Assembly: GCA_963814955.1 (NCBI GenBank)
Contig: CAWFEX010000006.1
Span: 882,383 to 946,382 of the forward strand
Direction: 5' to 3'
DNA length: 64,000 bases
From: DATCJA01 sp963814955
Lineage (GTDB): Bacteria; Acidobacteriota; Vicinamibacteria; Vicinamibacterales; UBA2999
Shown: positions 8,726 through 19,206 of the stretch, in pieces
Layout: each line of letters begins with the position of its first letter
How positions within the stretch are numbered: the stretch's first letter is position 1
Position numbers and translations under genes: made by a program
The notes under the pieces: model-generated
What the model was told of the DNA's origin: nothing
Database searches by the model: none
What the model saw: the letters and a program-made list of their open reading frames with translations, nothing else

Positions 8726-9366
8726 ATGGACGTGCAGGACGGATTCATAGTCGGCATCTTCAATTACTGCGACCGGTGGTGTGAGGTCTGCCAGTTCACA
8801 TCGCGCTGCCGGCTGTTCGCCGACTGCGCGGAGGCGGAGGCGTCGATCGACCGAAACTTTGCCGCACTCTGCGAAGCTCCTCCGCTATGCGAAGAAGCAT
8901 CACCTCCGCCGCTGCGATGGATGCAGGAAATCATCGACGACATGAAACGAGGCGGCGCGAACGGAACCAACCGTGGAGGAATTGGAAAGGTCACGGCCGA
9001 GGGTCGCGCCGGAGCACGAACCAATCGAGAAGCGGGCGGCAGATCGCCCAAAGTTCATCGTGCACTGACAGGACTGGCAGACGACGATCCCGACCTGCGC
9101 GAATGGCCGGCCGATCACGATGGATCCGCGAAAATCGCGCTGATCGGAATCGACAGGTCTCACGCGGCGTGGCTCCAGGCAGTTGAACAGGGTGTCATAT
9201 CGCATGCCGACGTCCAGCCGTTCATTGCCGATCTGATCTGGCTGGGCGATGCGCTGGAGCGCGTGTTTTCCGAAGGCTCGTCCTGCGGCCGGGTCTCGAT
9301 GAGCCCGACGAGATTGCCAAGCTCCTCGCCGTCGAGGAGCTTGGCACTTCCGCCGATTCGATCTGA
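8726..9366 (+). pseudogene. Cys-rich unknown protein, broken by a one-base shift in a T-run
   Basis: The start is the ATG at 8726 (MDVQDGFIVGIFNYCDRWC...). Residues 15-34 hold CDRWCEVCQFTSRC and a further Cys, a spacing that suggests a metal or Fe-S site. The middle is low-complexity; a second domain (IALIGIDRSHAAWL) follows. After ...ALERV the frame runs on to 9412 as a Ser/Pro-rich tail that looks wrong. The -1 frame instead gives DEPDEIAKLLAVEELG and a stop at 9364-9366. The switch falls at TTTT (9265-9268); one extra T restores a natural protein. Function unknown. Confidence 0.6.
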
Positions 9367-9377
9367 ACAACCTGCAG

Positions 9378-11156
9378 CTACTGGGGCAGCGCGAAGACGT
9401 ACACCGCATTAGCGCCGCTGGCGATGTCGGCTTCCGGAGTCGGCTGGAGTTGCGTGGCCGCGATTGTGCCACCGCCCGCGGTGATGGCGATGTACTGGCG
9501 GCCGTTCACTGCAAATGAAATCGGTGAACCCACGACTTGTGAGGCCAGACGCGTCTGCCACAGGACCGTGCCCTTGTCCGCATCGAGCGCCCGCAGGTAT
9601 CGATCCATCGAGCCGTTGAACAGCAGCCCTCCCGCCGTTGCGAGAATTGGCGAGTAGTTCGAGACCCGCGTCTCCCAGCTCCACATTGTCCGGCCGGTTT
9701 CCACCGAGATGGCATCGATCCGGCCCACGCGGTCCTTGCCGCTCGAGAACTTTCCGACGTTCGTCGTGTTGTAGACGAATTCCGGCTGCGGACCCCGATC
9801 CGAGCGCGCCGTCGAGTCGATGCAGACATTCGCCAGCTGGACGTACATCACATTCGATCGCGGGTTGTAGGCGCCGTACGGCCAGTCACGCCCGCCGTTG
9901 TACGTCGGGCAGACGTGATAGGTCTTGCCGATCTCCTTCAGCACCGCATCCTCGTTGACCGTGACAAGTCCCTTGGGATCGATCTTCGCGACGAGGTTCT
10001 GCTCGTTCGTCGCTCGTGCCCAGAGGAACTCGCCCGTGGCCGCGTCGAAGCTCCACGCGATACCGGTCTTGCACGGCACGCCGGTGAGCGTCTTGCGCGG
10101 CTTGCCCCGCGCCGCGGGATTGACCGACAGCATCACCGACGCATCCGGATTGACCGGCGTCGTCATCGTCATCATCTCGAAGGTGCATTCCTGATCCCAG
10201 TTGTCGCGCGGCAGCACCTGATGCTTCCAGACGACCTCGCCGGTCTTCGGCCGTACCGCGAAGCGCGTGTTCGTGCCGGCCATCGTGGCGCCCGGCATCT
10301 TCCGCTGCGCTTCCGACGCCGGCCCGACGCCGCTCGATCCGTAGTAGATGAGATCCAGGTCCGGGTCGTAGGTGAGATGGCCCCAGACGCCCGTCATCCA
10401 CCGGCTCTCGTACGGGGAGCCGGCCCAGGTATCGTCGCCCGGCTCGCCGGGACGGGGAATCATCGTGTTGCGCCAGAGTTCCTTGCCGGTGGCGGCGTCG
10501 TGGCCGGTGACGTAGCAGCCGAAGCCGGAGTACTGGCAGGTGCTGCCGGCGACGACCACGCCATTGGCAACGATGGGACCGCTCGAGTTGCTGACATAGA
10601 GGTCGCCGCCGCGATCGGTTTCCCAGACCTTGGCGCCGGTGCGCGCATCAAGGGCGAGCACGTGATTGTCCCAGGTCACCGTATAGACGTTGTCGCCGTA
10701 GAGCGCGATCGCCCGCTTGCGCTGACCGAGCTGGTTGCGCATGTCGGTCGTTTTCAGCGGATGCCGGTACTCCCACATGAGATCGCCGCTGACCGCCTCG
10801 ATTGCCTGAATCACGTCGCCGGGATTTCCCAGGTACATGACGCCGTTGTATACGAGGGGTGTCGCCTGGTTGATGCCGGGCTGCATGGCGCGCGACCAGA
10901 CAAGCTGCAGGTTCTTGACGTTGCGGGTGTTGATCTGATCGAGCGCGCTCCAGCCCCACGCCTGGTAGTTGCCGCGGTAGAAGACCCAGTTCTCGGCTTT
11001 GGGCGCGCGGATCGTCTGATCCGTGACGGTGACGAAATTTTTCACGGGCCGCAGCGTCCGCAGTGGCGGGGGCGGCGTCTCCGGCGCCTGCGCATAAACG
11101 GTCAACGCGGCGGCGCACGACACGACGACAGTCACGAGAAAGCGCTGCACTCTCAT
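9378..11156 (-). CDS. Periplasmic PQQ-type quinoprotein dehydrogenase-like protein
   Basis: The protein has 592 residues from the ATG at 11156, which has GGGGGAG just upstream; the longer frame to 11285 reads through repeats. A signal peptide ends near VYAQA. The body is an eight-bladed propeller with repeated docking motifs: ALDARTGAKVWE, GHDAATGKELWR, SFDAATGEFLWA, ALDADKGTVLWQ. This matches PQQ-dependent alcohol dehydrogenases. I do not see the vicinal Cys-Cys pair of classic methanol/ethanol dehydrogenases; instead there is GSTCQYSGFGCYV. It may belong to acidobacterial quinoproteins with altered cofactor sites. Frame intact. Confidence 0.82.
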   Translation of the reverse strand: MRVQRFLVTVVVSCAAALTVYAQAPETPPPPLRTLRPVKNFVTVTDQTIRAPKAENWVFYRGNYQAWGWSALDQINTRNVKNLQLVWSRAMQPGINQATPLVYNGVMYLGNPGDVIQAIEAVSGDLMWEYRHPLKTTDMRNQLGQRKRAIALYGDNVYTVTWDNHVLALDARTGAKVWETDRGGDLYVSNSSGPIVANGVVVAGSTCQYSGFGCYVTGHDAATGKELWRNTMIPRPGEPGDDTWAGSPYESRWMTGVWGHLTYDPDLDLIYYGSSGVGPASEAQRKMPGATMAGTNTRFAVRPKTGEVVWKHQVLPRDNWDQECTFEMMTMTTPVNPDASVMLSVNPAARGKPRKTLTGVPCKTGIAWSFDAATGEFLWARATNEQNLVAKIDPKGLVTVNEDAVLKEIGKTYHVCPTYNGGRDWPYGAYNPRSNVMYVQLANVCIDSTARSDRGPQPEFVYNTTNVGKFSSGKDRVGRIDAISVETGRTMWSWETRVSNYSPILATAGGLLFNGSMDRYLRALDADKGTVLWQTRLASQVVGSPISFAVNGRQYIAITAGGGTIAATQLQPTPEADIASGANAVYVFALPQ

Positions 11157-11189
11157 CGCACTCCCCCTGGCGAAGGGCATTCCCCTCAC

Positions 11190-11260
11190 CGTAGTGGCCG
11201 GCTTCGCCTTCGCTAAAGCTCCGGCAGACCGCCGTAGCCTGGCGGAGGCTGCAGCCGGCC
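11190..11260. repeat. Dispersed repeat, family B
   Basis: The stretch contains CGCTAAAGCTCCGGC and CCGTAGCCTGGCGGAGGC, flanked by GGCCGGC/GCCGGCC ends. It shares its order and motifs with the copy at 28200-28272 (CGTAAAGCTTCGGCGG ... CCGTAGCCTTGGCGAAGG). It lies directly upstream of the quinoprotein gene and abuts a family A repeat. Confidence 0.6.
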
Positions 11261-11265
11261 ATGAC

Positions 11266-11290
11266 GTCCGCCTGAAGGCGGACACTACGT
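11266..11290. repeat. Short palindromic repeat, family A (inverted copy)
   Basis: GTCCGCCTGAAGGCGGACAC followed by TACGT is the reverse-oriented form of the 6481 repeat. It stands between the divergent quinoprotein and receptor genes. Confidence 0.7.
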
Positions 11291-11525
11291 CGCTAGAAAA
11301 CCGGTTCTCTTGTAAAGAACGGATCGATCGAGGACGCGCGGATGATCCGCCCGCGACGCGGGCGTGTCAAGGGTGGTTCAGGGCGAGGATCCGGCCGGCT
11401 GGACTCGGACTGCTTACGGTGCTCTAATACCCGCGTTTTATCGCGTTGCCATTCGTTCGGCGAACCCCTCGGAGTCAGGGACCGTCCTCATCGCTCTACT
11501 TTCTCTCTTGCGTTGGAGGGTGTCT

Positions 11526-14500
11526 ATGAACCGTTTGCTCCGGGATTTCTCGTTCGTCGTGGCGTCCCTCGTCCTCAGCAGCGCCATCGCGTGGGCGCAG
11601 CTGTCTACTGCCCAGCTCAGTGGCCGCGTGGCCGACGAGAGCGGGGCAGTCCTGCCCGGCGTGACGGTCACGGTGACCCAGACCGACACGGGGCTGACGC
11701 GCACCGTTGTGACCGACGAGAACGGCGCGTACGTGCTGCCCAATCTCCCGACCGGTCCCTACCGGCTGGAGGCGATGCTCCAGGGGTTCCGGACATATTC
11801 ACAGACGGGCATCGTGCTGCAGGTAGCTGCGACACCCACAATCAACGTGGTGCTCGGGATCGGCAGTCTCGAGGAAACCGTGTCGGTGGAGGCGGCGGCG
11901 CCGCTTGTCGACGTGCAGAGCGCCGGCATCGGTGACGTGATCGACAACGAGCGGATCCTTGAACTGCCACTGCAGGGCCGCCAGGTGACCGACCTGATCG
12001 TGCTCGCCGGCGCGGCAGTCCAGACGGGCGTCGTCGGCACCCGGAACTTCCCCGGTGGCGTGACTATCTCGGTTGCCGGCGGTTCGCCCATCGGCGTCGG
12101 GTACCTGCTCGACGGCGCGGTGCACAACAGCCCGCAGAGCAACGTGAACCTGCCGATGCCATTCCCCGATGCGCTCCAGGAGTTCCGCGTGCAGACGAGC
12201 GGACTGTCCGCCCAGAACGGCATGCACGCGGCGGCATCGGTGAACGCCGTCACGAAATCGGGCACCAACGCGTTCCATGGCAGCGGCTTCGAGTTCCTCC
12301 GGCACCGTGCGCTCAACGCGACGGCCCCGCTTGCCAGCATCGGCCCCGACGGCAAACGGAGCGATGACGGCTTGCTGCGCAATCAGTTCGGCGGGACGCT
12401 GGGCGGCCCGATCGCGCGCGACAAATTGTTCTTCTTCGGTGCGTACCAGGGCACGATGCTGCGGTACCGCCCCGCCGATCTGATCGCCTTCGTCCCGACG
12501 GCGCAGATGCTCGCCGGCGACTTCACCGCAATCACTGCACCTTCGTGCACGGGCGGCCGACAGATCAATCTTGGCGGCGGCTTCGTCGAGAACCGCATCA
12601 ATCCCGCGCTCTTCAGCCCCGCCGCCATGAACCTGGCACGCCGCCTGCCGGCAACCACGGACCCGTGCGGCCAGGTCACGTTTCAGACGACCGATGACAG
12701 CAATGAAGGCCAGGGCGTCGGACGCATTGATTACCAGCTGACCCCGGATCACTCCGTGTTCGGGCGGTACATGGCCACCTTCATCAGGAAGCAGCCAGCG
12801 TACCAGGGCGGCTCGGACAACGTCCTCAAGGCGGGCATGACACCGCCGGGGTCGGCCCCCGGTGGCCTCGACAATCTCGCCCACGCATTGGCGATCGGCG
12901 ATACGTGGGTCCTCGGGCCCACCATGGTGAACTCCGTTCGCGTGGCGTACAACCGGACGACCGTGAACCGCTTCAACGCGCCGTACTTCGACCCCGCCGA
13001 CCTGGGGATCAAGCTGCACCCGTACGTCAAGGGTCAGATGGCGATACAGGTTCTGCCGTCGTTCGAGATACCTGCGGGTGCTACAAAAGCCTTGTTCCGG
13101 AACAACTTTTACCAGGTGGGCGACGACGTGACGCTCATTCGCGGCCGTCATCAGGTCGGCTTTGGCGGCAATGTCTCGTACTTCGATGGGTTCTACCAGT
13201 CTTCGTCACGAGCCGCCGGGATCTGGATCTTCGACGGCAGCGCCACCGGCCACGGCCTCGCCGATCTGCTGCTCGGCCGTGTCACCAGCGTCGAGCACGG
13301 CGCCCAGCAGAGCCTGCCGGTGCACGGCTGGTATCTCGGGTTCTACGGGCAGGACACCTGGCGGGCGGCGGAGCGGGTGACGTTCAACCTGGGCCTGCGA
13401 TGGGAGCCGTATCTCGGCACGAGCGTCGACAGCGGCGCCGTGTACAACTTCAACCACGACAACTTCCTGCGCGGCGTCAAGAGCAACGTGTTCGTGAACG
13501 CGCCCGCGGGCATGCTCTATCCGGGTGACGATGGATTTCCATCCGGAATGACGGGGCTGAACAAGCAGTGGACGAACTTCTCACCGAGGATTGGTGTGGC
13601 GTGGGATGTGACCGGTAACGGACGTATGGCACTGCGCGCCTCGTACGCGCTGGCCTACGACTTCATGGCGGGCGATTATCACAACATCAACTCGTCGGCG
13701 CCGCCGTTCGGCAACCGGTCGCTCATCACCGACCCTCCGGGACGCATGGACGATCCCGCAACCGGGCTATGGGCGGCGATCCTCACCCGATCGTGATCGA
13801 CCGCAACGTGACGTTCCCCGCGTTCGGCTCCTTCGGCACCATGGATCCCGACATCAACTCCCCACGCGTGCAGAACTGGAACGTCACGTTGGAGCGGCAG
13901 TTCGGCACCAACTGGGGCGCCTCGGTCAGCTATCTCGGCAGCTATTCGGATCGGGTGTGGGCGCAGACGGCCATCAACCCGGGCGTCTACATGGGTCCCA
14001 GCTCGACCAACGCCAACCTGAACCAGCGCCGCGTGCTCTTCCAGGAAAACCCTGTGGAAGGACGATTGATCGGGACGATGGATCTGAACGACGACATCGG
14101 CTGGCAGGAGTACCGCGGCCTGAAGCTGTCGGTGCAGCGCCGGTCGGCCGGGGGTCTCAGTCTGAACGCTCACTACACCTGGTCGCGCTGCATGGGCACG
14201 AAAACGCCGAACACGTTCGCCCAGATCGCATCCGGGTATACGAACCCCGACGACCCGGATTTCGACAAGGGCTACTGCGATCACGATCGCACGCACCTGG
14301 GGGGCTTCACACTCGGGGCGGAATCGCCGGACCTCGGCGGCGGAGCCCTTGGTGTGCTGGCCTCCCACTGGCGCGCCTCGGGTATCGTGACCATGCAGTC
14401 CGGCTTCCGGATCGATGTCATCAGCGGCCTTGACCGCGCGCTCAACGGGCAAAGGAACCAGCGGGTGAACAAGGTCAGCGATGACTTCTACGCGAACCCG

Positions 14501-14830
14501 CGAACGCTGAATCAATATTTCAATCCTGCCGCGTTTTCGCAGCCGGCTCCGGGGACGTTCGGCAACCTGATGCGGAACGCGCTGACCGGACCCAGCTTCT
14601 GGACCGTGGACCTGGCGATCTCGCGCCAGATTGAGCTCCTCTCGACGCAGAACCTGGAGCTGCGGCTCGAGGCCTTCAATCTGTTCAACACGTTCAACTG
14701 GGGCGTCCCCGGCACGGAACTGACAGCGGGTGGATGGCAGGCCAACCTCAACGCGGGAACCTTTGGCCGCGTCACGACGCAGCAAGGGTTTCCGCGCATC
14801 ATTCAACTCGGGTTCAAGTACACGTTCTAA
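11526..14830 (+). pseudogene. Oar-like TonB-dependent receptor 1, split by one frameshift
   Basis: The start is the ATG at 11526, preceded by GGAGG. After the signal peptide (cleavage near AWAQ) comes a carboxypeptidase-regulatory-like domain (about residues 27-110: LSGRVADESGAVLPGV, ENGAYVLPNLPTGPYRL), then a plug and a 22-strand-type outer-membrane barrel ending ...FKYTF. Total length is about 1,100 residues, normal for Oar-like receptors that import large substrates with TonB energy. The first frame ends at 13796 after GRMDDPATG; the barrel resumes in frame from about 13769 (GGDPHPIVIDRN). The twin gene reads DDPYGHLGGDPHPIV here, so one base is missing or two are extra near 13757-13770. 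Confidence 0.85.
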
Positions 14831-14842
14831 GCGCGTGACGTC

Positions 14843-14869
14843 CGGGGCGAGCGATTCACGCTCGCCCCG
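14843..14869. terminator. Strong hairpin between the two receptor genes
   Basis: CGGGGCGAGCG (14843-14853) pairs perfectly with CGCTCGCCCCG (14859-14869) across a five-base loop. It starts 13 bases after the receptor 1 stop codon. No T-run follows, so it may attenuate or protect the 3' end rather than fully terminate. Confidence 0.65.
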
Positions 14870-14910
14870 AATTCGTCGTCGGGTGGCCTCATGAAAAAAG
14901 GAGAAGCCCC

Positions 14911-17900
14911 ATGCGACGGTTCCTACTCCCGCCGATTGGCATCCTGTCGGTTCTCCTCGCGACAACGGCCTGGGCACAGCTCTCAACAGCGCAGTTGAGC
15001 GGCCGCGTCACCGACGAAAGCGGCGCGGTGCTCCCCGGCGTCACGGTCACCGCCACGCAGACGGACACGGGCCTTACGCGCACCGTGGTCACTAATGACA
15101 CCGGCAGCTACGTGCTGCCGAACCTTCCGACCGGACCCTATCGGCTCGAAGCGATGCTCCAGGGGTTCCGCACGTACGTGCAGACGGGCATCGTCCTGCA
15201 GGTAGCCGCCACACCGGAGATCAATGTGGCGCTGGCGATCGGCAGCCTCGAGGAAACAGTGTCAGTCGAGGCGGCCGCGCCCCTCGTCGACGTGCAGAGC
15301 GCCGGCATCAGCGATGTCGTGGACAATGAGCGGATCCTCGAACTGCCGCTGCAGGGCCGTCAGGTCACGGACCTGATCGTGCTCGCCGGCGCAGCGGTCC
15401 AGAGCGGCGCTCCCAGCGCTCGAACCTTCCCTGGCGGTGTGTCGATCTCGGTCGCCGGCGGTCTGCCCATCGGAGTCGGCTATATCCTCGACGGTGCGTC
15501 ACATAACAGCCCGCAGAGTAACGTGAACCTGCCGATGCCCTTCCCCGACGCGCTGCAGGAGTTCCGCGTCGCGACGAGCGGCCTGACGGCGCAGAACGGG
15601 ATGCACGCGGCGGCATCAGTCAACGCAATTACGAAGTCGGGCACGAATGCGTTTCATGGCAATGGCTTCGAGTTCCTGCGCCACCGCAGCCTGAACGCAA
15701 CGAGCCCGTTGGCCGCCATTGGTCCCGACGGCAGACGCCAGGACGACGGGATGCTGCGAAATCAGTTCGGCGGGACACTGGGCGGGCCAATCGCGCGCGA
15801 CCGCCTTTTCTTCTTCGGCGGCTATCAGGGCACGGCGCTGCGCTTCCGGCCGGCCGACCAGATCGCCTGGGTGCCCACGCCCGCGATGCTCGCCGGCGAC
15901 TTCACGACGTTTGCGTCGGCGGCGTGCAACGGCGGCAGACAGGTGACGCTGCGCGCGCCGTTCGTCAACAATCGCGTCGACCCATCGCAGTTCAGCCCTG
16001 CCGCGTTGAAGCTCGCCAGGTGGCTGCCGTCCACCACCGATCCGTGCGGCCAGATCACGTATCAGACAGGAGACGACAGCAACGAGGGCCAGAGCATCGG
16101 ACGAATCGACTTCCAGTGGAGCGCCGACCACACGCTGTTCGGCCGCTACATGAACGTATTCATCAAGAAGACGCCGCCCTACCAGGGCGAGGGCGACAAC
16201 GTGCTCAAGGCCATCCCGGTGGGTCCGGTCGCGGGCCTCGACAACATGGCCCATATGCTGACCCTCGGCGACACGATGGTCTTCGGGCCGACCGTGGTGA
16301 ACTCGATCCGCTTTGCGTACAACGACACGACGCTGCGGCGGTACAACACACCGCACTTCGATCCGGTTGACCTGGGCATCAAGATGCATCCGTACATTCG
16401 GGGTCAGATGCCGATCAACGTGACGGGCGCCTTCAACTTTCCGGCCGGTGCGACAAAGGCGACGTACCTGAACGAGTCCTATAACGTGGTCGACGACTTC
16501 ACGCTCGTGCGCGGCCGCCATCAGTTCGGCATCGGCGGCAATGTCAGGTACTGGAAAGGCCACGTACTGTCCTCGTCGCGCGCCGCCGGCACCTGGATCG
16601 TCGACGGCAGCGCCACGGGCCTCGGCCTCGCCGACCTGCTGCTCGGCCGCGTCACGTCGGTGGAGCATGGTGCGCAGCAGGATCTGCCGGTGCACAGCTG
16701 GTATCTCGGGCTCTACGCGCAGGATACGTGGCGCGCGACCGACCGGCTGACATTCAACCTTGGCGCTGCGGTGGGAACCCTACCTCGGCACGAGCGTCGA
16801 CAACAACGCCGTCTACATCTTCGACATCGAGCGTTTCCGCCGCGGCACCAAGAGCAGCGTGTTCGTCAACGCTCCTGCCGGTCTCATGTACCCCGGCGAT
16901 GATGGTTTCCCGCCGGGACGGACCGGCCTCTACAAGCACTGGGGGGACGTCTCGCCGCGGGTGGGGGTCGCGTGGGACGTCACCGGCGACGGCCGCATGG
17001 CGGTGCGCGCGTCGTACGCGCTGGCGTACGACTTCATGGCGGGCGACTATCACCAGATCAACTCCGCGGCGCCGCCGTTCGGCAACCGGTCGCTCATCAC
17101 CGATCCCCCGGGACGCATGGACGATCCGTACGGGCATCTTGGCGGCGATCCCCATCCGATCGTGACGAACCGCGACACGGCGTATCCGCCGTTCGGCGCC
17201 TTCGGCACGATGAACCCCGACATCAACTCCCCGCGCGTGCAGAACTGGAACGTCACGGTCGAGCGGCAGCTCGGCACGACCTGGGGGTTGCGGTGAGCTA
17301 CCTCGGCAACTACGCGGATCGGCTGTGGTCGCAGACGGCGCTACAACCCGGGCCTCTTCATGGGGCTCGGCCCCTGCACGCTGCGGGACGGCCGGTCCTA
17401 TCCGGTCTGCTCGACCAACGCCAACCTCAATGTGCGGCGCGCGCTGTACCAGGAGAATCCACGGGAAGCAGCGCTCATTGGTGCGGTCGATCTCAACGAC
17501 GACGTCGGATATCAGGAGTACCACGGGCTGAAGCTGTCGGCGCAGCGGCGCGCCGTGCGGGGGATCAGCCTGAACGCGAACTACACGTTATCGCGCTGCA
17601 TCGGCACGGACACGCCAAACACGTGGAACCAGATCAGCTCCGGATACACGAACCCGTACGACCCGACGTTCGACGAAGGCTACTGCGATCAGGATCGCAG
17701 GCACCTCGCGACGCTGACCGCCGGTTACGAGGTCGCGGACGTCGGCAGCGGCGTGATCGGGGCGCTGGCCTCGCGCTGGCGCGTCACGGGCATTCTCAAC
17801 GCGCGGTCGGGCAACCGCCTCAACGTCACCACCGGGATCGACAACGCGTTCACCGGGCAGCGGGACCAGCGGCCGAACCAGATCAGCGACGATGTCTATC

Positions 17901-18238
17901 CGAATGAGCGGACGCTGACGAACTATTTCAACCGCGCGGCGTTCGCCCAGCCGGAGCCGGGGACGTACGGCAACGTGAAGCGGAACGCCCTCGTGGGCCC
18001 CCATTTCTGGAACGTGGATCTGGCGGTGTCCCGCCAGATCCACGTCGCGAGCACGCAGGCGCTGGAGCTTCGCCTCGAGACGTTCAATCTGTTCAATACA
18101 TTCAACTGGGGCGACCCCGGCATGGATCAAGCCGCCGGCGGCACCATCGCCAATATCAACTCCGGAGGGTTCGGCCGCATCACCACGCAGGCCGGCTTGC
18201 CGCGTATCATCCAGCTGGGGGTGAAGTACGCGTTCTAA
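14911..18238 (+). pseudogene. Oar-like TonB-dependent receptor 2, split by three frameshifts
   Basis: The start is the ATG at 14911 with AAGGAG six bases upstream. Layout matches receptor 1: signal peptide, carboxypeptidase-regulatory domain, plug, barrel, final ...KYAF; about 1,109 residues. The protein is very similar to receptor 1 throughout. The frame breaks near 16765 (an extra base in GGCGCTGCGG against GGCCTGCGA in receptor 1), near 17287 (one base missing in TGGGGGTTGCGG) and near 17345 (an extra base in GCGCTACAA). Each is one base, and homologous protein continues immediately in the new frame. The substrate is unknown. Confidence 0.83.
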
Positions 18239-18250
18239 GCGCGGCGCGAG

Positions 18251-18322
18251 GTCCGGCTGAAGCTGGACACTACGTCCGACGTACCTAGTCCGACGTACGT
18301 AGTGTCCGCCTTTAGGCGGACC
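18251..18322. repeat. Pair of family A palindromic repeats
   Basis: GTCCGGCTGAAGCTGGACAC at 18251-18270 and ACGTAGTGTCCGCCTTTAGG at 18296-18315 are two family A copies in opposite orientation, about 25 bases apart. They lie just after the receptor 2 stop codon. Confidence 0.72.
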
Positions 18323-18372
18323 CGGGCCGATACCACTAACACGGAGGACGACGTGATTGTGACTGGCGCACG

Positions 18373-19159
18373 ATGCGTGGCACGGACCGCTGCTTTCTCG
18401 CTCTGGCGCTGGTGATCGGAGCGGCGAACGCAGCCGCTCAAACCGATGAAGAATACGAAAAGATCCTGCCGGTACATCGGGTTCTGGGATTCAGACGTCG
18501 TCATTCCCGACGGCCAGGACAGGGGTAATTGCGGCGGCCGTACTGGTGACTACGGCGAAAAGCTCCTGAACTGCTCGCTTCCGGTCGATCAACTTCCGTT
18601 GAACTCGCGGGGAGAAGCTTGGCTGAAGTTCATGGATTACCGGCAGTCTCCGGTGACAGTCGAGTGCGCGCAGCTCGGCTTGCCGGCTCTGCTGACCGAT
18701 GGCGCCTATATCTCAGCGTCTCCCGGCCGTGTCGAAATGCAGCATCCGACCAATGGGTACGTGGCCCGCACGGTCTGGATGAACGGAGGCGGCCCGAAGC
18801 CCGAGCCCGGACAGCTGTTTCAACACGGCTACTCGGTCGGGCGGTTCGACGGCAACGACCTGGTGATCGAAACCGACCACTTCACGTTCGATCCCGACGG
18901 CATCGACGACCATCTGCACATGGCGTCGTCGGTGCGAAAGAAGGTCACGGAGCAGTATCAGCTGATTGACGAGGAGCACGTGAGAATCGTCATCACGCTG
19001 GACGACCCGACCTTCTTGAGCCGGCCGTTCACATGGGCGATCCTCTGGTCGAAGAAACAGGGAGGATTGCCTCCCGCGTGGCGCTCGTGCGATGCGGAGT
19101 CGGCACGCCGCGAGGTGGAGTTCGCGTATCCAGGCAACAAGTATCCGGACGCGAAGTAA
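18373..19159 (+). pseudogene. Conserved exported protein of unknown function, one frameshift
   Basis: The ATG at 18373 opens a signal peptide (MRGTDRCFLALALVIGAANA, then AAQ) that runs out of frame soon after. The rest is read from the frame of 18446 (RSCRYIGFWDSDVVIPDGQ ... VIETDHFTFDPDGIDDH ... YPGNKYPDAK). Joined across 18440-18465, they give a secreted protein of about 262 residues. The segment GRFDGNDLVIETDHFTFDP is typical of a family of exported acidobacterial proteins with no known role. The MBL-fold gene follows 47 bases downstream on the same strand. Confidence 0.6.
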
Positions 19160-19206
19160 TGAAATCGACGCGAGCAGGCCGCTAGAACAGGACAGGAGGG
19201 AAGGCG

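Noticed and set aside
9915..11216. 433-residue plus-strand frame
   Set aside because: Antisense to the quinoprotein, whose repeated docking motifs are unambiguous.
11799..13151. 450-residue minus-strand frame
   Set aside because: Antisense to receptor 1.
13679..14986. 435-residue minus-strand frame
   Set aside because: Antisense to the receptor 1 barrel; no family features.
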